This document shows positions 26,816-32,338 of a stretch of DNA of 32,338 nucleotides, piece after piece. Position 1 is the first letter of the stretch. Each line of letters opens with the position of its first letter. A model generated the notes under the pieces. It had not been told where the DNA came from and searched no databases. It was given only the letters and a program-made list of their open reading frames with translations. The DNA comes from Trichomonas tenax (lineage: Eukaryota > Parabasalia > Trichomonadida > Trichomonadidae), in contig JALKBU010000576.1 of assembly GCA_023091735.1 (NCBI GenBank), positions 1 through 32,338 of the forward strand. The letters are read 5' to 3'. The translations under genes were made by a program, and so were the position numbers.

Positions 26816-28851
26816 TCATAACTTAATATCAATTGATTTCTTATTTACTGGCTCTACTGGACCTTTAGGAATGTCTGCACATGTTGTTTTAGATGAATTC
26901 AAATTGCAATTCATGGAATGTTTAGCAACATGACTAATACGTCTATGTTCATGGATCAATGGTGATGGTGGCGCAGAATTTTTGCTTTCAGAGTCTTGTT
27001 CACCGACATGAATTTTATCTTTGGATATTTTCGGCAATGCTTCTGAAGGAAGATTGATAGTTATAGCATTTGGGGGACTCTTTATAAATGTTTCCCTCAT
27101 TTGCTTTTTAACTTCATCTGTAATTTCAACATATTGAATAATGTTTTGGATTCCTTCTTGAATTTCTTTGGAGTCCATCAGTGTTTCGAAGTTTGTCATA
27201 GTATTCTTTTCATCTCTTTCTGTGTCATTATTTTTGAAATCATCTTCCTGTGATTCTACAAAAATAATGCAATTTGCTGAGTATCCGTTGTCATTCAAAT
27301 TATATTTAATTGCCTTTGTTAAGCAATCAAGATTATCTTCAGAAACTCCGAGTAATTTCTGAAAATAAAAATATGATTGCGAAACTTGTTGCATTGAAGC
27401 ACGATAATTAATCTTTCTGTCTACATTACCAGCAAAGTCAAGTTTGTTGTTGTAACTTTGATAAATTTGTGAAGATGTTTGACAAGTTGTTCAAAGCTTG
27501 GATGTCCTACAAAATATTGATTCAACAACTTATGCATTGACTAGACAGCATTGTTTGTTCTTAAATTTGTTGGTAATTGGAACATAGAAAGTAGATGATA
27601 TTTTTGGCTCCATTCTTTAATGTAATACTCGGCGGATTCTTTGATTTCTAGACACTTACTTCCAGTTTCTTGGATAAATTTAATTATTGTTGAAAAATCA
27701 GTAAAGGATATAAATGGTAAATTGTAAGTCAAAAAATAAAGCTATTTCTGTAATTTTGATGGTGAAGAACCATATAGCTTCTTGAATTTGCGCATTAGGC
27801 ATTGTCTATAGTGAAAGAAACAGCCAATTAAGCGAGACTGTGGGAAAATTTTCCGACAGGCATCGATTAATGCTTCCTCAAAGTCTAGATGTATCATCTT
27901 TACTCTGGAGAAGTCAATGAATTTAGCGATGCTCGATAAACAATATTGATAATTAATCGACTTTTTTGATTCCATTATAAAATGAATTAGTGGAATAAAT
28001 CTTTGAGTTGGAAGGTCCAACGTCATGGTATTTAACAGTTGCCCTTTCTTGAACTGCATAGGCACTGCTTTAAAAGTAGCATCGATGAAAAGCTCGATTT
28101 TGTCAATTTTCGATATTTTGTCGAAATTTGAGGGGTTACCCAGACCCCAAAATAGAAAAGGCTTTTCTTGATAAACTAAACAATAATCAATACCATCAAT
28201 TGTAGTCATTAAGTTAAAACGTTCAGTGATTTTTTCTGTATCAAGTTTTTGGTGTTTCATGATAAATTTTTAGAGCCAATAATTCAGAAACTTGCGGAAC
28301 TGGTGTGAGACATTTCACAAACTCACACATTTTGTTAAAGATATCATTCGGGCCAGATGAACCTTTTGCAATTCCATATCCGTATATTAAAGATTTTGAG
28401 AATTAATTTCATCATCACTTATTCGTATTGTAATATTTGTTTTGTAATTATGATCCTTTTGGTCATAAATCGATTCCATTTCTTTATTTAACTTTATATC
28501 ATAGATTTTGAAGCCAATTTTGCTATCACATCTCTTGGTTGAACAATAATATTTTGAAGTTATATAGTTATCATCCTTCGAGTACAGAATATATTTTAAA
28601 TGATATCTAAACCATTTGTGATCAATGTACTTGTTCTGAATGAACTGTTCTTCTTCTTTCCTTATATTAAAACTAACATATGATGGTATTTCGTGAAGAT
28701 TGCTTCTAATAAAATCATCACTGAGATTAAAAATATTTTTGAGCTCATTCAGGGCAGAATCTTTATCTGAAAGCAAGCTTGCTTGTATGCACTTTGTTTT
28801 AAATAATCTCTTTTGATGAATGTTATTTATATTCGATAAGATTCGAAGCAT
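26816..28851 (-). pseudogene. Mutator-like (MULE) transposase, dead
   Basis: Read on the minus strand from 28851. The first part (28851-28387) has a CSTKRC ... DQKDHNY pattern, a FLYWCH/WRKY-GCM1-like zinc-finger remnant. The catalytic part (28260-27742) has LFIDATFKAVP (first Asp), MIHLDFEEAL (second Asp) and GCFFHYRQCL, all typical of MULE transposases. A stop at about 27742 and another at 27541 interrupt the same frame. The second falls in RTNNAV-stop-S, where the family has its third catalytic residue, Glu. The C-terminal part (YFVGHPSFEQL, then 27394-26816 in another frame) is also shifted. MULEs are known in T. vaginalis. Terminal repeats were not found. The copy cannot make an active enzyme. 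Confidence 0.8.
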
Positions 28852-29123
28852 TCTAAAATTTGGCTGAACAACTTGACAATATTATTCTTCAATAAAAATA
28901 TCAATTTTCATTTTTCACTAAATCTATCAACAATAGGTGACTATTATTTAATGCAATGATATCATTAAAATCTACTGATCCATAATATCATGTATTATTT
29001 ACTTAAAATAACTATAAAAGATATGAAATCATATCGAATCAAAAGAAACAGGCAAAAAATAGGAGTTGAAATCTAGGCATGATATATATATCAATATTCT
29101 AATAAAGAAGGAAGTGTAATGAG
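28852..29123. other. AT-rich spacer between MULE and orphan mariner end
   Basis: A/T-rich DNA with no gene. It probably holds the 5' non-coding end of the MULE, but I see no terminal repeat. Confidence 0.45.
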
Positions 29124-29124
29124 C

Positions 29125-29150
29125 TGTAAAGTCCAACACGAAACACTTCC
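29125..29150 (+). repeat. orphan mariner terminal repeat
   Basis: TGTAAAGTCCAACACGAAAC followed by ACTTCC matches the mariner TIR at 7987-8014 (inverted) at 23 of 26 positions, with the three differences in the central trio. No transposase is nearby, so this is a solo end left by deletion or recombination, or the end of a non-autonomous copy. Confidence 0.6.
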
Positions 29151-29239
29151 GCAAAGTGACAGGGTTGACCACTCAATTTTCACCTTTTCCCCTTCAAATG
29201 TAATGTAAACATAAGAAAAAAATCTGACGTTTTGTGTAA

Positions 29240-29330
29240 CACTTTCATGCAACTCAGTTAGTTATTAGATGTTCGCATAATCCACGACTTCGCCGTGTCT
29301 TCTGCGAACATCTTTTTAAATATTATATAT
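29240..29330 (+). pseudogene. remnant resembling a Maverick capsid gene 3' end
   Basis: Reading from 29240 after an in-frame TAA gives a short peptide with TQLVIRCSH, which matches the position SELVIKCSH near the end of the capsid gene at 30974-32152; the DNA is also alike (AGTTAGTTATTAGATGTTCG against AGTTAGTAATTAAATGTTCG). Downstream both loci share the hairpin and then TTTACGACAGAATT and TACAAGTTAGGT. Everything upstream of 29240 is unrelated. I take this as the tail of a second, deleted capsid gene copy; the shared stretch is short. Confidence 0.5.
29267..29313. repeat. structured hairpin 1
   Basis: An 11-bp outer stem AGATGTTCGCA / TGCGAACATCT encloses symmetric 5-base internal loops, a 4-bp inner stem CACG/CGTG, and a 7-base loop ACTTCGC. 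It is followed by TTTT. It is the counterpart of hairpin 2 at 32090-32135. Confidence 0.85.
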
Positions 29331-29385
29331 TTACGACAGAATTTAATTTTACAAGTTAGGTTCTCCCTACATAGAAAATAAATTT

Positions 29386-29480
29386 TTGAATTTCTTACAA
29401 AACTAACGTTAATTTTATTTTAAAACTTATGACTTTATAAAATCTAGTTACTTTTTAAAATAATTTATTTTTTATTTCCT
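29386..29480. repeat. intergenic direct repeat, copy 1 (before HNH gene)
   Basis: TTGAATTTCTTACAAAACTA, then ACGTTAATTTTATTTT, GACTTTATAAAAT and AAAATAATTTA. Copies are at 29999-30100 (after the HNH gene) and 32244-32338 (window end). The first copy runs on into the T-rich leader of the HNH gene. Confidence 0.75.
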
Positions 29481-29489
29481 AAGTAAACA

Positions 29490-29987
29490 ATGACATTCAT
29501 TCCTTTGAAAGGTTATGAAGGTAAATATGAAATATTGAACATCTATCCTTACTGTATAAAGAAAGTGGAGAACGATAAGATTCTAAACATTTATGTTAGC
29601 AATGGATTCTATAGCGTATGTTTAAATATAACAACACACCTCCATGTACTCATAGGCAGACAGTTTTTAGAGAATCCCAACAAATATAACAACATTGGAT
29701 TCATTAATGGCGACGCTACTGATTTCCATCTTGAGAATTTGAAATATTACAGTAAGACTCCAAAAATTATAAAAAGACCTTCATTATTAGAATTTATCGA
29801 AAATGATGAAATAGCCGATGAATTAAATAAATTAAGTGACGCTTCATTAATGTTGCAATATCTTAAAACAAAAATGAAATCATTAGTGTACGATCTACTT
29901 GAACGTGAAGGGTTGAACATTAATGAGTTGAAATCAGAAATTAAAACATATGATTACGATAATAATATCATGTATGTTAGTAATTAA
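29490..29987 (+). CDS. HNH-family homing endonuclease-like protein (NUMOD4 + HNH)
   Basis: A complete 165-residue frame with ATG after a Maverick-type T-rich leader. The N-terminus FIPLKGYEGKYEILNIYPY is a NUMOD4-like module. Residues about 50-90 have the HNH_3 layout: THLHVLIGRQFLENPNKYNN, then IGFINGDATDFHLENLKYYS. In working enzymes the second segment reads with a His before the Asn-Gly and has N-x-x-x-NL; here Phe replaces that His and Asp-Phe-His replaces the Asn, so two expected catalytic or metal-binding residues seem lost and nuclease activity is doubtful. The C-terminal 70 residues are charged and helical. The gene lies between two direct repeats and behind the capsid-gene tail, as expected of a free-standing homing endonuclease gene in a viral-type element. 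Confidence 0.72.
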   Translation: MTFIPLKGYEGKYEILNIYPYCIKKVENDKILNIYVSNGFYSVCLNITTHLHVLIGRQFLENPNKYNNIGFINGDATDFHLENLKYYSKTPKIIKRPSLLEFIENDEIADELNKLSDASLMLQYLKTKMKSLVYDLLEREGLNINELKSEIKTYDYDNNIMYVSN

Positions 29988-29998
29988 TTATGATTTAT

Positions 29999-30100
29999 TT
30001 TTGAATTTCTTACAAATTAACGTTAAAATTAATTTTGGAATTCCTGACTTTATAAAATTTATTTGGATTTAAAAAAATAATTTATGACTAACTAACTAAC
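29999..30100. repeat. intergenic direct repeat, copy 2 (after HNH gene)
   Basis: Shares ACGTTAAAATTAATTTT, TGGAATTCCTGACTTTATAA and ATAATTTATGAC with copy 3 at 32244-32338, and is closer to copy 3 than to copy 1 at the 3' side. It ends in a TAAC tandem (GACTAACTAACTAACTAAG). The remaining spacer to 30158 holds no gene. Confidence 0.75.
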
Positions 30101-30158
30101 TAAGAAAAGAAAGCGAAAGGATTTGGGGGTAAGGAAATTTGAAAAATAATTTTAGTGG

Positions 30159-30455
30159 TTATTCTGATTTCTTTTCTTCCTCTTCTTTCTTCTTTTCTTC
30201 TTCTTCCTTCATTCTTTTTGCGATCCATCTCGGATTCTTCTGTCTTCCTGCAGCAAGTGCTGCTAATTGTTTTCCTGTACATTTACGTTTAGGCTTAACT
30301 GGTTTTTCCTCCGTTGCTCCTTCATCATTTTTTTCAGTCTTTTTCGTCTTTCTTGTTTTCGTTGTTGCTTTGAGTTCGTGACCTTCGGTCTTGGAGCTAA
30401 GCTCCTTTAATATTTCTTCCTTTAATGTCGCTTTCAAAGTTTCGAAGTCTGTCAT
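30159..30455 (-). CDS. small KR-rich Maverick protein
   Basis: A complete 98-residue frame from ATG at 30455. The N-terminal third is a short acidic helix (FETLKATLKEEILKEL); the middle is Lys/Thr-rich; then KRKCTGKQLAALAAGRQKNP, a motif that resembles the K-Q-x-x-A-L-A-x-G-R elements of short basic proteins in Polintons, virophages and large DNA viruses; the end is a long Glu/Lys helix. Such proteins are usually thought to bind DNA or act as minor virion components, but the function is not established. The gene is divergent from 30508 with only 52 bp between starts. Confidence 0.6.
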   Translation of the reverse strand: MTDFETLKATLKEEILKELSSKTEGHELKATTKTRKTKKTEKNDEGATEEKPVKPKRKCTGKQLAALAAGRQKNPRWIAKRMKEEEEKKKEEEEKKSE

Positions 30456-30507
30456 GTTTTATATTGGATAAAAATTTAAAATATTATTTTTTAATACTAA
30501 TTAAATC
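30456..30507. promoter_or_regulatory. 52-bp bidirectional Maverick promoter
   Basis: Only 52 A/T-rich bases separate two divergent ATGs. They contain AAATATTATTTTTTAATACT, the same T-rich block that precedes other Maverick genes here (for example AATATTATTTTTTTATCC before 30974). Confidence 0.55.
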
Positions 30508-30921
30508 ATGAGCTTAAGTAGATCTGAGAGAAATTCAATAATCATTAATGATGCAAAAGGAATACAACATCCATTATATTATGTTATGACTGATAAGAAC
30601 GGTAAAATTCAAGTTCGTAAGAGAAAGGTTCCATTAACTAATACGTCAACTGAATCAAAACCTGTAGTAGTTAATGAAGAAAGTAAGGAGCAAGTTACTG
30701 AACCAGTAGAAAAAGAAAATGTAACCATTTATGAATCAGTAACGAATAAGAAACTTCTTGAGAAAATGCTGGAAGTTCTTGAACGCAGTACTGAATCAAA
30801 TGATTTAAATAAAAACCCAGTTGAACGTCAAAAGGAAACGGAAGAGAATAAGCAATTTGTTTCTAACATTTCTGAACAAGTAGAAAAAGAAAAATTATTA
30901 CTCAGTCGAGAACTCCATTAA
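30508..30921 (+). CDS. Maverick hypothetical protein, capsid-gene neighbour
   Basis: A complete 137-residue frame with ATG directly after the T-rich leader. The first 50 residues look folded (IIINDAKGIQHPLYYVMTDK with Gly-Lys and Val-Arg-Lys-Arg), followed by a Glu/Lys/Val-rich low-complexity region and a predicted helix (KKLLEKMLEVLERS). It lies 52 bp before the capsid gene on the same strand. No domain is recognised. Its position would suit a capsid-associated or scaffold protein, by analogy only. Confidence 0.55.
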   Translation: MSLSRSERNSIIINDAKGIQHPLYYVMTDKNGKIQVRKRKVPLTNTSTESKPVVVNEESKEQVTEPVEKENVTIYESVTNKKLLEKMLEVLERSTESNDLNKNPVERQKETEENKQFVSNISEQVEKEKLLLSRELH

Positions 30922-30973
30922 GAAGAAGAGTAAGAGTTTTACATTAAATATTATTTTTTTATCCTTAATAAAA

Positions 30974-32152
30974 ATGGAGAACGAACAACTAAACGAATTC
31001 ACACCAGTTGAGCACTATCATCAAATAAGAAGTTACTTTGATATAATTGATAATGCGATTCAGGTTGGTGATACTAATAGACGTTATGTACCGTCAAAAG
31101 ATCCAGCGTCACCGAAAGACATTAATGATAATTCTTATACAACATTTAATATTAGTCCTAAGGGTGAAAATGCGATTGATTTATACAATACTAATCTATT
31201 ATTTACATATAAAGGAACTTATAAACTTGCTACAAAAGTTGATGCTTCAGCTATTCCAAACACAAACAATCCGGCAATTTGGATAGGTTGTGATGATTCA
31301 GTTTATTTCGCAGGATCTTATCAAATCCTTGCTAATGGCAGATCTGTATATTCCACTGATAATGCAATCTTTGAAGCATATATAATATCGAATTGTGGAA
31401 CAACAGAAACGGTTAAAAAAGTTGATGTATTCAGTAAAACAAGACATGCGGACGTTTGGAAGAGAGTAAATACCGTAAGATCTGGTCAGGTTGTTGATTG
31501 TGGAGGTAAATCTGCTAATTCTGAAATTAATGTCGAAATACCTCTCAAACTTCCTGTGAGGAAATTTTTACCTTTTGAAGCTATTAGATTCCTTCTAGAC
31601 TTTGCAGGTAATATTCAGATTACAGTGAAGTTCACAAGTGATGCTTTACAAGTTTGCCCTCTTTCTGTTGAGGATTGTTTAATCACACCTAACAATGTCG
31701 CAAAAGTCAAAACGTATCCAAAGCTAACGAATCACTTCGTTCCATGGTCTCAGGAGTTCACGATGATTACATCAGTGACTCAGGATTCATCAACTAAAGA
31801 AATAACGATTACAACAGGTAAGCAGAAATTAACAAAAGTTAAGGCACAATTTACAGATTGCGCTGTTTTAGGTAAGAACTTCTCATTAGATCCTAACGTT
31901 TACGCTGAATTGGTGGAACATTATACAAATCAAGCTTTATGCTTCCCAATTAAGTTGATGGATTGGATGCCAATGGACGGTACAATTTCTGATAAAGCAG
32001 GATCGAAATGTACATTTACGAGAGAATATACACCAATTAATGTTAATTCAATTTGGTTCTTATTCCAGAAAACTTCAGAGTTAGTAATTAAATGTTCGCA
32101 TCCTCGAGTCTTCGCCTCGAGCTCTGCGAACATTTTTTTATATAAATACTGA
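30974..32152 (+). CDS. probable Maverick/Polinton major capsid protein
   Basis: A 392-residue frame from ATG at 30974, after the leader AATATTATTTTTTTATCC. It is rich in beta-strand patterns without transmembrane segments. The N-terminus EHYHQIRSYFDII leads to SYTTFNISPKGENAIDLYNTNLLFTYKG, and the middle has VEIPLKLPVRKFLPFEAIRF followed by ITVKFTSDALQVC; this I-P-L-x-L-P linker before a strand-rich second half is characteristic of double jelly-roll capsid proteins. The C-terminal part has FTREYTPINVNSIWFLFQKT. Family members are usually 450-650 residues, so this one is short. Its last 20 residues are encoded by the hairpin sequence, so the true C-terminus may have been lost. Capsid role is inferred from pattern, not search. 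Confidence 0.62.
   Translation: MENEQLNEFTPVEHYHQIRSYFDIIDNAIQVGDTNRRYVPSKDPASPKDINDNSYTTFNISPKGENAIDLYNTNLLFTYKGTYKLATKVDASAIPNTNNPAIWIGCDDSVYFAGSYQILANGRSVYSTDNAIFEAYIISNCGTTETVKKVDVFSKTRHADVWKRVNTVRSGQVVDCGGKSANSEINVEIPLKLPVRKFLPFEAIRFLLDFAGNIQITVKFTSDALQVCPLSVEDCLITPNNVAKVKTYPKLTNHFVPWSQEFTMITSVTQDSSTKEITITTGKQKLTKVKAQFTDCAVLGKNFSLDPNVYAELVEHYTNQALCFPIKLMDWMPMDGTISDKAGSKCTFTREYTPINVNSIWFLFQKTSELVIKCSHPRVFASSSANIFLYKY
32090..32135. repeat. structured hairpin 2
   Basis: An 11-bp outer stem AAATGTTCGCA / TGCGAACATTT, an inner stem CTCGAG/CTCGAG and a 7-base loop TCTTCGC. Relative to hairpin 1 the outermost pairs change from AG/CT to AA/TT and the inner stem differs in sequence, yet pairing is kept, and six of seven loop bases are identical. 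It lies inside the last codons of the capsid gene and is followed by a run of T. Confidence 0.85.
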
Positions 32153-32338
32153 AATCACAAATTACAAAACGAGTAATTTATTAATACTAATATTTACGAC
32201 AGAATTAGTTATACAAGTTAGGTCCCCCCATATAGAAAATAAATTTTTGAATTACTTACAAAACTAACGTTAATTTTATTTTGGAATTCCTGACTTTATA
32301 AAATGTATTCAGTTTTGAAAATAATTTATGACAAACTA
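32153..32338. other. end of window: spacer plus direct repeat copy 3
   Basis: The spacer shares TTTACGACAGAATT, TACAAGTTAGGT and ATAGAAAATAAATTTTTGAA with 29330-29385. The direct repeat copy begins at 32244 and continues to the window edge; its last bases (AATTTATGACAAACTA) match the 3' side of copy 2 rather than the leader of the HNH gene. Confidence 0.7.

Noticed and set aside
1..32338. tRNA, rRNA, CRISPR array or spliceosomal introns
   Set aside because: No tRNA T-loop in a cloverleaf context, no rRNA core, no regularly spaced short repeats, and no trichomonad 3' splice motif (ACTAACACACAG) were seen by eye.

Overview
The window looks like nuclear DNA of a parabasalid protist, most likely Trichomonas vaginalis or a close relative (Tritrichomonas is possible). 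The strongest evidence is a gene at 20642-21610 for an initiator-binding (IBP39/IBD-type) transcription factor, a family known from trichomonads. Supporting signs are AT-rich intron-free genes, very short 5' leaders preceded by Inr-like TCAYW sequences, and a repeat load of Maverick/Polinton, mariner and Mutator-like (MULE) DNA transposons. All names come from reading the translations by eye; no database search was run.

Left end (1-8012). After about 1.1 kb with no clear gene and a GC-richer unrecognised stretch (1149-1930), positions 1957-7019 hold a decayed internal piece of a Maverick/Polinton. It carries two virion fibre-like proteins, three unrecognised genes, and a protein-primed DNA polymerase B gene whose 3' part is lost and which now abuts the fibre gene. 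A mariner copy (7020-8012) with one recognisable TIR joins its right end.

Middle (8207-24568). Seven ordinary single-exon cellular genes lie on both strands: ARPC4 (Arp2/3 complex), an alpha-solenoid protein, a HAD phosphatase, a UBFD1-like ubiquitin-fold protein, a KATNIP-like (DUF4457) protein, the IBP39-like factor and alanine aminotransferase. A small one-helix membrane protein is probable. They do not form an operon or pathway. Between them sit repeats: a 105-bp-period tandem array (8911-9232), a 245-bp MITE with 8-bp target duplication (11423-11667), a nested foldback structure (15339-15956), and three copies of a roughly 1.05-kb beta-helix-like coding cassette (9427-10491, 19237-20500, 24734-25804). 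The middle cassette is interrupted by a 97-bp inverted-repeat insertion flanked by a 12-bp duplication.

Right end (26816-32338). A dead MULE transposase is followed by an orphan mariner terminus and a second, different Maverick region. The latter holds a remnant resembling the 3' end of a capsid gene, an HNH-family endonuclease gene, a KR-rich small protein, a second small protein and a probable major capsid protein. The two capsid-gene ends carry the same unusual hairpin (invariant outer stem and loop, inner stems that differ but still pair). The HNH gene lies between two direct repeats, while the second locus shows only one copy of that repeat. This hairpin/HNH arrangement is the most interesting structure in the window.
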